This document shows positions 8,359 to 15,847 of a stretch of DNA of 64,000 nt, piece after piece. Position 1 is the first letter of the stretch, and every line of letters begins with the position of its first letter. Source of the stretch: Mesorhizobium loti CJ3sym (GTDB lineage: Bacteria > Pseudomonadota > Alphaproteobacteria > Rhizobiales > Rhizobiaceae); contig NZ_AXAL01000014.1 in NCBI RefSeq assembly GCF_000472785.1, forward strand, positions 62,001 to 126,000, given 5' to 3'. Position numbers and translations under genes: made by a program. Below the pieces are notes generated by a model. It searched no databases and had not been told where the DNA came from. It saw nothing but the letters and a program-made list of their open reading frames with translations.

Positions 8359-9051
8359 TTACTTCTTCGTCAGTTCCTTGGCCTGTTCGCGCCAGTCCTT
8401 GATCTGGTCGGCGCTGAAGGGCATGTGCTCGTCGATCTTGGCGACATCCTTGTCGGAGAGCTTGGCGAGCTGCGCGAAGGTGATGATGCCCTGCTCGGCG
8501 AGATCCTTGGCAGCGACCGGGCCGATGCCCTTGATCACCGTCAGGTCGTCCGGCTCGCCCTTCGGCGCCTTGAACAGCGGCGCGGCAGCCGTCTCGGCCG
8601 TCACTTCAGCCTTGGGGGCAGCTTCCTTCTTGGCCTTGGCTTCCTTCGGCGCGGCCTCGGCCTTCGCCTCGGGGGCCACTTCGGCCTTGGCTTCCTTCTT
8701 CGGTGCCTTCACCGCTGCCGTCTTCGTCGGCTTTGCGCCGTCCAGCAGGATCTCGGAGATCCGCACGGTGGTCAAAAGCTGGCGATGGCCAATCTTGCGG
8801 CGCGAATTCTGACGGCGGCGCTTCTTGAAAGCGATGACCGTACGGTTCTTGCCCTGCTCGACGACTTCGGCGGTAACCAGAGCGCCGTTGACGAACGGCG
8901 CGCCGAACGTGACATTCTCGCCCTCGCCATGCGCGAGAACGTGGCCGATTTCGACGATATCGCCGACATTGGCTTCGACTTTTTCGATCTTCAGGAGATC
9001 GTTGGCGGCAACGCGATACTGCTTACCGCCCGTTTTAATGACTGCGAACAT
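8359..9051 (-). CDS. rplU: 50S ribosomal protein L21 with C-terminal HhH extension
   Basis: Large-subunit protein binding 23S rRNA. Residues 1-102 are a normal L21 (MFAVIKTGGKQYRV, FKKRRRQNSRRKIGHRQ). The remaining ~128 residues are an extension: an Ala/Lys/Glu-rich linker (about 113-165) and then a helix-hairpin-helix-like domain, DLTVIKGIGPVAAKDLAEQG. This is the IKGIGP type found in proteins that contact nucleic acid, and rhizobial L21 proteins are often long in this way. I chose ATG 9051 because upstream residues of the open frame do not resemble L21. The gene heads the rplU-rpmA operon and has a structured leader. Confidence 0.96.
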   Translation of the reverse strand: MFAVIKTGGKQYRVAANDLLKIEKVEANVGDIVEIGHVLAHGEGENVTFGAPFVNGALVTAEVVEQGKNRTVIAFKKRRRQNSRRKIGHRQLLTTVRISEILLDGAKPTKTAAVKAPKKEAKAEVAPEAKAEAAPKEAKAKKEAAPKAEVTAETAAAPLFKAPKGEPDDLTVIKGIGPVAAKDLAEQGIITFAQLAKLSDKDVAKIDEHMPFSADQIKDWREQAKELTKK

Positions 9052-9130
9052 TTTTTGCCTTTCGCTGTTCGGTCGGCCTTGATGAACCGCCTCTGGCGGT
9101 TCGGCCGTCTTTTTGTCAGTCTGCGGGTTC

Positions 9131-9165
9131 AAAAAACAAGCGGCGTGGAAGAACCCTCCACGCCG
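9131..9165 (-). promoter_or_regulatory. Terminator-like hairpin in the rplU leader
   Basis: Minus-strand 9-bp perfect stem (9141-9149 with 9157-9165), 7-nt loop, then CTTG and six T residues. It lies about 80 nt before the rplU start. A second perfect hairpin, GAACCGCC AGA GGCGGTTC, lies between it and the gene. A TTGACT hexamer at 9200-9205 (minus) is a possible -35 box with only a weak -10. This is either a leader attenuator or the terminator of a very short transcript. Confidence 0.55.
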
Positions 9166-9293
9166 ATTGCGCGCTGTCCCTAACCGAAGGTTTGATGTGA
9201 GTCAAGGCAAACAGCCGTTGCCGAGACTGTTATTGGCCGGCGCGGACCAGCCGTGCCAACATGGCCAGACGTTTGCCGTCGGGGGAGGCTGGG

Positions 9294-10388
9294 ATGCGTG
9301 GCTGGTGGAGACTCTGCCTTGGTTTGATGCTGCTGGCATGGCAGCCCGCGCTGTCTGCGCCAAATCCGGTTGCCGAAAGCGTCGATGGCGTCGTCACCGC
9401 ATGGATGAAGGACCATCATATCGCGGACGCAGAGGTTGCCGTCGCGCTGCACCAGAACCTGGTCGGCTCCTACGACCATGGCTGGAAACCGACCGAACGG
9501 CACCCGATCGCCAGCCTGTCGAAAGCCATCACCGGCGTCTGCATCGCCGGTCTGGTCGATGACAAGCGCCTGGCGTTCACGGATACGCTGGGCAGCGTGC
9601 TGGCCGGCTATTTCAAGCGCAACAACGGCGCCAACGCGCCGACCGATCCACGTTTTACCACCATCACCATCGACGAATTGCTCACCCATCGCGCCGGCCT
9701 GACGAAAAACGCCTTCGACGACAAGAACGACCATTCGGTCAGTGCTTCGTTCAAGTCGGCGGCACAGGCCATGCTCGACTTCGCCCCCGGCAGCACGATC
9801 TCCTACAGTGACAGTGGCTATCTAATTTTGGGCTATATCGCGCAGGTGCTCGGCAACCAGGCCTACCGCACGGCCTGCGGCAAGGTCTTCACCAGGCTTG
9901 GCATGCCGGCGAATGCCGGCGTCATCGACGACACGCTTACCGCGCGGGGACCGAATGGCGGCTGGGATATTTCGGCTCAGGACTACGCCAAATTCCTCTA
10001 CGCCTTCGACAAGCAGTCCGGCGTTCTCGGCCCGACGACACGCCAATGGCTCGACGCCCTGCCGGGCGATCCGGGCTATGCGAAGGGGCAGAAATCACCG
10101 CCGACCCAGGCGCCCTGCCCGCGTTTCCAGGGCAGTCCGAGCTACGCCCTCGGCGTCTGTATGAAACACACCGCGCTTGGCACCCAGTACTACCATGATG
10201 GCCTGCTGCACCATCACATGCCCGATTACCCCAAGACCGGCGGCTCGTTCTTCTTCGTCAACGAAGCCGGCTATGCCGCCGTGGTGATCTTTTCCGGCGA
10301 GAATGACGGCAAGGTCTATGGCGCCCTGGAGAAAAGCGTCATCGCGGCGATGACCGCCAAGGCCGCCTATGGCGTGCCGGGCCAGTGA
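9294..10388 (+). CDS. Secreted serine hydrolase, beta-lactamase/penicillin-binding fold
   Basis: A 364-residue S12-type serine hydrolase (AmpC/EstB/D-aminopeptidase superfamily). I chose ATG 9294 because GGGGGAGG lies 5 bp upstream and the product then begins with a clean signal peptide, MRGWWRLCLGLMLLAW...ALSA, giving a periplasmic protein. The catalytic SxxK is in PIASLSKAITG near residue 72. The second motif reads YSDSGY near 172, with Asp where many relatives have Asn. Substrate is unknown; peptides, esters or cell-wall fragments are all possible. It is divergent from rplU and monocistronic. It is probably not a true beta-lactamase. Confidence 0.85.
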   Translation: MRGWWRLCLGLMLLAWQPALSAPNPVAESVDGVVTAWMKDHHIADAEVAVALHQNLVGSYDHGWKPTERHPIASLSKAITGVCIAGLVDDKRLAFTDTLGSVLAGYFKRNNGANAPTDPRFTTITIDELLTHRAGLTKNAFDDKNDHSVSASFKSAAQAMLDFAPGSTISYSDSGYLILGYIAQVLGNQAYRTACGKVFTRLGMPANAGVIDDTLTARGPNGGWDISAQDYAKFLYAFDKQSGVLGPTTRQWLDALPGDPGYAKGQKSPPTQAPCPRFQGSPSYALGVCMKHTALGTQYYHDGLLHHHMPDYPKTGGSFFFVNEAGYAAVVIFSGENDGKVYGALEKSVIAAMTAKAAYGVPGQ

Positions 10389-10462
10389 CCGGCAAATAAC
10401 GCCTTGAATCCGCTGCTTGCCCGACAGGCCGGATGACAAGCCAAATATCGGCGGATTTAGCC

Positions 10463-10491
10463 TTGTAACCTGCCCGTTCAGCCGTTATCTA
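10463..10491 (+). promoter_or_regulatory. Putative sigma-70 promoter of tRNA-Ser
   Basis: TTGTAA (10463-10468), 17-bp spacer, TATCTA (10486-10491). It lies 34 bp ahead of the tRNA 5' end and no other gene start is nearby. Confidence 0.5.
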
Positions 10492-10525
10492 GTGCGCCGC
10501 GCCGGCAACGGCCGACCATGACCGC

Positions 10526-10615
10526 GGAGAGGTGGCAGAGTGGTCGAATGCACCGCACTCGAAATGCGGCATGGGTGCAAGCCCATCGGGGGTTCGAATC
10601 CCTCCCTCTCCGCCA
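10526..10615 (+). tRNA. tRNA-Ser (anticodon CGA)
   Basis: A 90-nt class II tRNA. Acceptor stem GGAGAGG pairs perfectly with CCTCTCC. The anticodon stem CCGCA/TGCGG holds loop CTCGAAA with anticodon CGA, reading UCG. It has a long variable arm (GGGTGCAAGCCC), a T-arm with GGTTCGAATCC, and an encoded CCA end. Confidence 0.97.
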
Positions 10616-10709
10616 CCCTATGCCCTGCGGTTTTCGGGTGGCGGGCCACCCGAAAACGCAATCGGGCTTAGGAGTGTCGCCCGAAGCTACGAAGTAGCGC
10701 AGGGGGACT

Positions 10710-10965
10710 ATGTGGTGCGTGTATTTCCTGCAACTCCGTAACGGCGATATCTATGTCGGATCGACAAACGACCTTCGACGTCGGCTTGAATCGCATCGCA
10801 TCGATGGGCCATGTAATATCGACCAAGACCTATCTGCCCGTAACCTTGAAAACTTACGTTGCTGTCGAGACCAAGGCCAACGCACGGCAACTCGAGCGAT
10901 ACTTCAAGACGGGATCGGGCAAGACCTTCGCAAGAAAGCAGTTTTGGCGGACAGAACCCAACTGA
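10710..10965 (+). pseudogene. GIY-YIG nuclease-superfamily protein, frameshifted
   Basis: Small GIY-YIG proteins of about 85 residues (UvrC N-terminal-like fold) are common in this group. The first part, MWCVYFLQLRNGDIYVGSTNDLRRRLESH, carries the VYF...IYVG core in one frame. The second part, GHVISTKTYLPVTLKTYVAVETK...LERYFKTGSGK, continues the same protein in the +1 frame. Removing one G from the GGG run at 10806-10808 restores HRIDGHVIST and one open frame from 10710 to 10965. It lies directly after tRNA-Ser with an AGGGGGACT ribosome site. The shift is either a real mutation or a sequencing error; the remainder is well conserved, so inactivation would be recent. Confidence 0.85.
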
Positions 10966-10971
10966 CGGCGA

Positions 10972-11865
10972 TCACCATTCCTGCCGCCTCACATGCTCGA
11001 CCAGCGCACGCAGCTTTGGCGCGGCGTTCCGGCGGCTGGGATAATACAGATAGAAACCGGCAAAGCGCGCGCAGTAGTCATCGAGGATCGGAACCAGTTC
11101 CCCCCGCTTGATGAAGGGCCGAAAACTCTCTTCCATGCCGAAGGTGATGCCGGCACCGGCCACGGCCAGCTTGATCATCAGCGCCATGTCGTTGGTGGTG
11201 ATTTCAGGCGCGACCGCGACGCTGAAATCCTTGCCGTCCTCGGTGAATTCCCAGCGGTAGGGAACCGCCTTGGGTGAGGGCCGCCAGCCGATGCAGCGAT
11301 GCGCGGCAAGCTCGGCGGGATGCGCAGGGATGCCGAAGCGGTCGCGATAGGCCGGGGAACAGACCGTCACCTGCCGTTCGTCGCCGGCGACGGGCACAGC
11401 GATCATGTCCTGTTCGATGACCTCTCCCAGCCGGACACCCGCATCATAGCCTTCGGCGACGATGTCGAATTCCTCGTCTGTCACCGTGACATCGAGCTGG
11501 ATTTCGGGGTTGGCCTCGGCGAAGCCGGCGAGAAACGGTCCCGACAGGAAGCGCTCGGCGATCGAGGAGACGGCCAGGCGCAATTGTCCGCGCGGCCGGT
11601 CGCGCCACTGTTCGGTCTGGCTGAGCGCCGTGCGCATGTCGGCGATGGCCGGCGCCACATCTTCGTATAGCTGCTCTCCCGCCTCGGTCAGGCTGACGCT
11701 GCGCGTCGTTCGCGAAACCAGCGCGATGCCGAGGTTTTCCTCCAGCCGCCGGATCGTCTGGCTGACCGCTGACCGGCTGACCCCCAACCGTTCGCCCGCC
11801 GCCCGAAAACTGCGTTCCTCGGCGACGAGTGCGAACACCGAAAGCATATTGAGATCAGGCAACAT
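10972..11865 (-). CDS. LysR-family transcriptional regulator
   Basis: A 297-residue LTTR with an N-terminal winged helix-turn-helix (MLSVFALVAEERSFRAAGERLGVSRSAVSQTIRRLEENLG, residues 8-47; quoted here as a region) and a C-terminal periplasmic-binding-protein-like effector domain from about 90. It is divergent from the SDR gene at 11977 with a 111-bp gap, the classic arrangement for LTTR control of the neighbour. Two direct GCAACAAT repeats in that gap are a likely binding site. The inducer is unknown. Confidence 0.93.
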   Translation of the reverse strand: MLPDLNMLSVFALVAEERSFRAAGERLGVSRSAVSQTIRRLEENLGIALVSRTTRSVSLTEAGEQLYEDVAPAIADMRTALSQTEQWRDRPRGQLRLAVSSIAERFLSGPFLAGFAEANPEIQLDVTVTDEEFDIVAEGYDAGVRLGEVIEQDMIAVPVAGDERQVTVCSPAYRDRFGIPAHPAELAAHRCIGWRPSPKAVPYRWEFTEDGKDFSVAVAPEITTNDMALMIKLAVAGAGITFGMEESFRPFIKRGELVPILDDYCARFAGFYLYYPSRRNAAPKLRALVEHVRRQEW

Positions 11866-11889
11866 TGGTTAGCTCAGCTTTCCACTTCG

Positions 11890-11918
11890 GCAACAATTAG
11901 ATGCCTTATCGCAACAAT
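11890..11918. promoter_or_regulatory. Putative LysR operator: 21-bp-spaced direct repeat
   Basis: GCAACAAT occurs at 11890-11897 and again at 11911-11918, exactly 21 bp apart (two helical turns). It lies in the divergent gap between the LysR gene and the SDR gene. The intervening sequence has T...A half-site features typical for LTTR boxes. Confidence 0.45.
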
Positions 11919-11976
11919 GGCTGAAAGATACAGTCAGGGCAATCTTGATCCCATCGAAGACGAAAGGATTTTTGCA

Positions 11977-12705
11977 ATGGCACTCGACAAGGTCGTTCTC
12001 ATCACCGGAGCCTCCAGCGGGATTGGCTCCGGCATTGCCCGCGAGTTGGGGGCTGCCGGCGCCAGGCTGATGCTGGGTGCGCGCCGCACCGACAGGCTGG
12101 AAGAACTGGCGGACGAGATCCGGGCGAAGGGCGGGCAAGTGATGACCCGCAGGCTCGACGTGACCGACCGGGCCGATGTCGCCGCCTTCGCGCAAGCCGC
12201 GCGCCAGGCCTGGGGGCAGGTCGACGTCATCATCAACAATGCCGGCATCATGCCGCTGTCGCTGATGGCATCGATGAAGGTCGACGAATGGGACCGCATG
12301 GTCGACGTCAACATCAAGGGCGTACTGCACGGCATCGCCGCCGTGCTGCCGCAGATGACGGCACGGGGAGCCGGCCACATCATCAACATCGCCTCGGTGG
12401 GCGCGCTGACCGTCTCGCCGACGGCGGCGGTCTATTGCGCCACAAAATATGCGGTGCGAGCCATCTCCGACGGCCTTCGACAGGAGCGGGACGACATCCG
12501 CGTCACCTGCATCCACCCCGGCGTGGTCGACAGCGAACTGGCCGATACCATCACCGACACGATTGCCGCTCAGGCGATGAAGACCTACCGCGCGATTGCG
12601 CTGCAGCCGGATGCCATCGGCCGGGCTGTGCGCTTCGCCATCGAGCAGCCCGACGACGTCGACGTCAACGAGATAGTCGTGCGTCCGACACGGGCGGCGC
12701 ACTGA
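11977..12705 (+). CDS. SDR-family NAD(P)-dependent oxidoreductase
   Basis: A 242-residue classical short-chain dehydrogenase. The cofactor motif TGASSGIG lies near residue 12, NNAG near 87, the catalytic Ser in IINIASVGALT near 136, and YxxxK as YCATK near 150. I chose ATG 11977, beginning MALDKVVLITG, because AAAGGA lies upstream; a longer frame adds an unrelated N-terminus. Closest in style to the YdfG/serine-3-dehydrogenase-like SDRs, but substrate is not determinable. It lies 2 bp before the next gene and is divergent from LysR, so the three form a likely regulated unit. Confidence 0.92.
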   Translation: MALDKVVLITGASSGIGSGIARELGAAGARLMLGARRTDRLEELADEIRAKGGQVMTRRLDVTDRADVAAFAQAARQAWGQVDVIINNAGIMPLSLMASMKVDEWDRMVDVNIKGVLHGIAAVLPQMTARGAGHIINIASVGALTVSPTAAVYCATKYAVRAISDGLRQERDDIRVTCIHPGVVDSELADTITDTIAAQAMKTYRAIALQPDAIGRAVRFAIEQPDDVDVNEIVVRPTRAAH

Positions 12706-12707
12706 GC

Positions 12708-13058
12708 ATGACCCCGGGCAGGATCCATCCTGCTCTGATGCGCAGCCTCATCATTGCAACGTCGCTCTGTTTGATATCAGCCCAATTTGCCATTGCCGAG
12801 GAAGATGAGAAGATGAACAACCAACCGCACAATTATGCCGGCCTTTGGGTGACCGAAGACGGCCTTATCCGCCATGAACTGCTGCCGAACGGCCGCTATG
12901 TCGAAGCCCGTGGAAAGCGTGAAAAGGCCTATCAGGGCCGCTATGTCGTCACGGGCAATCACGTCGACTATTGGGACGACACCGGTTTCACGGCCGATGG
13001 CGACTTTATTGACGATGTCCTGCATCATGCCGGGATGATCCTCGAGCGGCGCCGATGA
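12708..13058 (+). CDS. Atu4866-domain protein, probably exported
   Basis: A 116-residue protein whose residues ~42-116 match the small beta-barrel Atu4866 family: YAGLWVTEDGLIRHELLPNGRY, then YQGRYVVTGNHVDYWDDTGF and HHAGMILERR. No activity is established for the family. An N-terminal hydrophobic stretch (MRSLIIATSLCLISAQFAIA, from the second Met at residue 11) looks like a signal peptide, so the mature protein may be periplasmic. The ATG is 2 bp after the SDR stop, which implies an operon. The start could instead be 12738. Confidence 0.8.
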   Translation: MTPGRIHPALMRSLIIATSLCLISAQFAIAEEDEKMNNQPHNYAGLWVTEDGLIRHELLPNGRYVEARGKREKAYQGRYVVTGNHVDYWDDTGFTADGDFIDDVLHHAGMILERRR

Positions 13059-13414
13059 AGCCTGTGCCGGACCATTCGCCCTTGAAACGTACCCGAGGGC
13101 TTTCAAAGGACTTCGCCGGTTCACGATATCTTGATGGCACGCCTGGCGCCGATCACGCACAGCCATGGCGCAAGGGCGAAGGCTGTAAACAGCCGGCGGG
13201 CCGCACCGCGCGATAGCTTACTTCGGCAAGACAGTAGCTTAGCAAGGTAACCCCGCCATCGCGCCGGGTTTTCCCGGTGCCGCAGGGCTTGCACCCGCGC
13301 AACGTCAGGAATGCGCTCAATGCGGAGCGGAAAACAGCCCTTGTCGCAGAATTGGGGCTGGGTTAAGCAATTGGTATCAGAGGGTTCAAAGAACAAAAAA
13401 TGGGAGAACATATC
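13059..13414. other. Non-coding gap before the ABC transporter operon
   Basis: No convincing gene is found here. Short open frames exist on the minus strand but resemble nothing. There is a small CCGGG TTTT CCCGG hairpin in the middle. The promoter of the downstream operon presumably lies here, but I could not pick one out. Confidence 0.6.
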
Positions 13415-14269
13415 TTGACATCATCACGCTGGATCGCGCTTGCCGCGCTGGCACTGACCTGTTCAACCTCAGCTATCGCCCCGGCGTTGGCCAAGGACTG
13501 GAAGACCGTTACTGTCGCCATGGAGGGTTCCTACGCCCCGTGGAACCAGACCGACGCCAGCGGCAAGATCGTCGGCTTCGAGGTGGACATCCTTAACGAC
13601 GTCTGCGCCCGCGCGAAGCTCGAATGCAACATCGTGGCGCAGGATTGGGACGGCGTCGTTCCGGGCCTGACCGCAGGCAAGTTCGACGTTGTCATGGACG
13701 GCATGTCGATCACCGATGAGCGCCTGAAGACCATCGACTTCTCGATCCCCTATGCCTCATCGCCGGTGGCTTTCCTTGCCGACAAGAGTGGGCCGCTGGC
13801 ACAGCTGTCCAACAGCGGCAAGATGATCGATCTTTCCAAGGATGACGCCGAGTCCAAGGCGGCGCTCGATACGCTGCGCAAGGAGTTGACCGGCAAGAAT
13901 GTCGGGCTGCAGGTTTCGACCACGGAGGCGACGTTTGCCGACAAATATCTCAAGGATGTCGCCAACGTCCATGAATACAAGACCACCGACGAGCATGACC
14001 TCGACCTGATGGCCGGGCGCCTCGACGTGGCCTTCGCCGACACCACCTACTTCCTCGGCACGCTGGCCAAGCCCGACGCCAAGGACCTGGAGTTTGTCGG
14101 GCCGCAGTTCAAGGGCGGTCCGATCCTGGGACCGGGCATCGGTGCTGCCTTCCGCAAGACCGACAAGGACCTGCAGGATATCTACAACAAGGCGCTCAAG
14201 GCCGCTCTCGATGACGGCTCGGTGTCGAAATACTCGATGCAGTGGTTCAAGATCGACATTACCAAGTAA
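13415..14269 (+). CDS. Amino-acid/opine ABC transporter, periplasmic binding protein
   Basis: Solute-binding protein family 3, 284 residues, of the HisJ/ArgT/OccT/NocT type. It has a signal peptide (SSRWIALAALALTCSTSA...ALA), then YAPWNQTDASGKIVGFEVDI and FDVVMDGMSITDERLKTIDFS, the usual ligand-site segments. Two starts compete: ATG 13400 has no ribosome site, whereas TTG 13415 has GGGAGA 7 bp upstream and gives a better signal peptide, so I used the TTG. By family it should bind a basic amino acid or an opine-like arginine conjugate, but specificity cannot be read off. First gene of a four-gene operon. Confidence 0.9.
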   Translation: MTSSRWIALAALALTCSTSAIAPALAKDWKTVTVAMEGSYAPWNQTDASGKIVGFEVDILNDVCARAKLECNIVAQDWDGVVPGLTAGKFDVVMDGMSITDERLKTIDFSIPYASSPVAFLADKSGPLAQLSNSGKMIDLSKDDAESKAALDTLRKELTGKNVGLQVSTTEATFADKYLKDVANVHEYKTTDEHDLDLMAGRLDVAFADTTYFLGTLAKPDAKDLEFVGPQFKGGPILGPGIGAAFRKTDKDLQDIYNKALKAALDDGSVSKYSMQWFKIDITK

Positions 14270-14275
14270 TGTCGC

Positions 14276-14306
14276 AACGGGAGCAGCCAAGGCTGCTCCC
14301 GTTTTG
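14276..14306 (+). terminator. Intrinsic terminator-like hairpin inside the ABC operon
   Basis: Perfect 13-bp stem (14276-14288 with 14291-14303), 2-nt loop, followed by TTG after four T. It lies between the binding-protein gene and the first permease. Partial termination here would make binding protein outnumber membrane subunits. Confidence 0.7.
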
Positions 14307-14359
14307 CATTGAGGGGGATCAGCCCGTCGATGCGTATCTTGACGCCCGGGGAGGCGTAG

Positions 14360-15106
14360 GTGGGCTTTCTCAACAGTCTCAAGGATCAGCTGTCGACGGC
14401 CTATGAGCTGTTGGCTGCCGGCTGGGGTTTGCAGCTGCTCTGGGGTATTGGCTGGACGCTCGCCGTCACCATGGTTTCGATGTTGATCGGCGCTGCGCTG
14501 GGATCGCTCGTGGCGGCGGCCAAGCTATCGCATCGAGGCGGACTGAGGTTTATCGGCGAGAGCTACACGACCGTGTTCCGCGGTGAGCCGGAGCTTTTGA
14601 TCATCTACCTTTTCTACTATGGCGGCACGCAGATCCTGACCGGCGTGGCGCGGTCCACGGGATCGATCGGTTCGACCGACATTTTGAACATGCCGAGCTT
14701 CCTCGGCGGCGTGCTCGCGGTCGGCATCATTTCGGGCGCCTATCAGGCCGAGGTCTTCCGCGGGTCGTTTCTGGCGATCCAGCGCGGCGAACTGGAAGCG
14801 GCGCGGGCCTACGGCATGTCGGCCTGGCTGCGTTTTCGCCTCGTGATCATGCCGCAGGTGCTGCGCCTGGCGGTGCCGGGGCTGGGCAATGTGTGGCAGC
14901 TGACCATCAAGGATTCGGCTTTGATCTCGGTCACCGGCGTCGCCGAGCTTATGCTGACGGCCAACAAGGCCGCGCGTTCAACACACCATTCGCTGCTTTT
15001 CTACACGGTCGCCGGCATCCTCTACCTCGTGATGACGTCGATCTCGACGCCGATCTTCGACAAGGCCGAGCGTTACACCTCACGCAGCTTTCTGCGTCCA
15101 AAGTAA
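14360..15106 (+). CDS. Amino-acid ABC transporter permease (HisQ/OccQ-like)
   Basis: Inner-membrane permease of 248 residues, HisMQ family. Several hydrophobic helices are visible: about 22-45, 75-95, 110-130 and 205-225. The EAA loop contacting the ATPase reads GELEAARAYGMSAWLRFRLVIMPQ near residues 140-162. The GTG start at 14360 has GGGGAGG just upstream. It lies in an operon with the binding protein, a second permease and an ATPase; the two permeases should form a heterodimeric channel. Confidence 0.92.
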   Translation: MGFLNSLKDQLSTAYELLAAGWGLQLLWGIGWTLAVTMVSMLIGAALGSLVAAAKLSHRGGLRFIGESYTTVFRGEPELLIIYLFYYGGTQILTGVARSTGSIGSTDILNMPSFLGGVLAVGIISGAYQAEVFRGSFLAIQRGELEAARAYGMSAWLRFRLVIMPQVLRLAVPGLGNVWQLTIKDSALISVTGVAELMLTANKAARSTHHSLLFYTVAGILYLVMTSISTPIFDKAERYTSRSFLRPK

Positions 15107-15115
15107 GAGGTGGCG

Positions 15116-15847
15116 GTGGATTACGACTTCTACCTTTCGACCATGTGGAGCGTGCTGAAGGCACTGCCGCTGACGCTTGAAATCTGGTTCTTCGGCATAG
15201 CCTTCGGCCTGATCATCGCCACCGGCCTTACCTGGCTGCGGGCCTCGGGCTCCAAATCCGGCGAGTATTTCACCCGCGCCTATGTCTTCGTCTTCCGTGG
15301 GTCGCCGCTGCTGGTGCAGCTCTATCTGATCTATTTCGGACTTTCCCAGTTCGATTTCGTGCGCCACAGCCCTATCCTGTGGCCGATCCTGCGCGACCCC
15401 ATGTATTGCACGATCGTCGCCATGGCCTTGAACACCGCCGCCTATGAGAGCGAGATTTTCCGCGGCGCACTCCGTGCCGTGCCGGTCGGGCAGATCGAGG
15501 CTGCCAAGGCTTTCGGCATGTCTCCATTCACACGGTTCCGCATTGTGACATTGCCCATAGCGCTGCGCCTGGCCTTGCCGGCTTATTCGACCGAGATCAT
15601 CCTGATGACGAAGGCGACCGCTCTCGCTTCCGTGGTCACGATCATGGAGATGATGGGGACGGCGCAGAAAATCCAGCACGACACGTTCCGGCCGATCGAG
15701 GTGCTGACCTGCGCCGGTGTCATCTACCTGCTGCTCAACCTGTCGATCGCCCGGCTGTTTGCCTGGGTTGAATATTCGCTTTCACCGCATCTGCGCCCCG
15801 CGCCTGACCAGTCCCAGCAAATCAAACCCGTCCCGGAGGTGTTGTGA
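15116..15847 (+). CDS. Amino-acid ABC transporter permease (HisM/OccM-like)
   Basis: Second permease, 243 residues, with the same fold as its neighbour and the EAA loop GQIEAAKAFGMSPFTRFRIVTLP near residues 125-147. I chose GTG 15116 (MDYDFYLSTMW) because AAGAGG ends 5 bp upstream. GTG 15110 has no site. Its stop overlaps the next gene's ATG (TGATG), showing tight coupling to the ATPase. Confidence 0.92.
   Translation: MDYDFYLSTMWSVLKALPLTLEIWFFGIAFGLIIATGLTWLRASGSKSGEYFTRAYVFVFRGSPLLVQLYLIYFGLSQFDFVRHSPILWPILRDPMYCTIVAMALNTAAYESEIFRGALRAVPVGQIEAAKAFGMSPFTRFRIVTLPIALRLALPAYSTEIILMTKATALASVVTIMEMMGTAQKIQHDTFRPIEVLTCAGVIYLLLNLSIARLFAWVEYSLSPHLRPAPDQSQQIKPVPEVL

Noticed and set aside
10710..10965. 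Programmed ribosomal frameshift in the GIY-YIG gene
   Set aside because: No slippery heptamer or downstream pseudoknot near the GGG run, and other family members need no shift.
13121..13411. 96-codon minus-strand frame in the gap before the ABC operon
   Set aside because: No ribosome site and a composition without protein character; left as non-coding.
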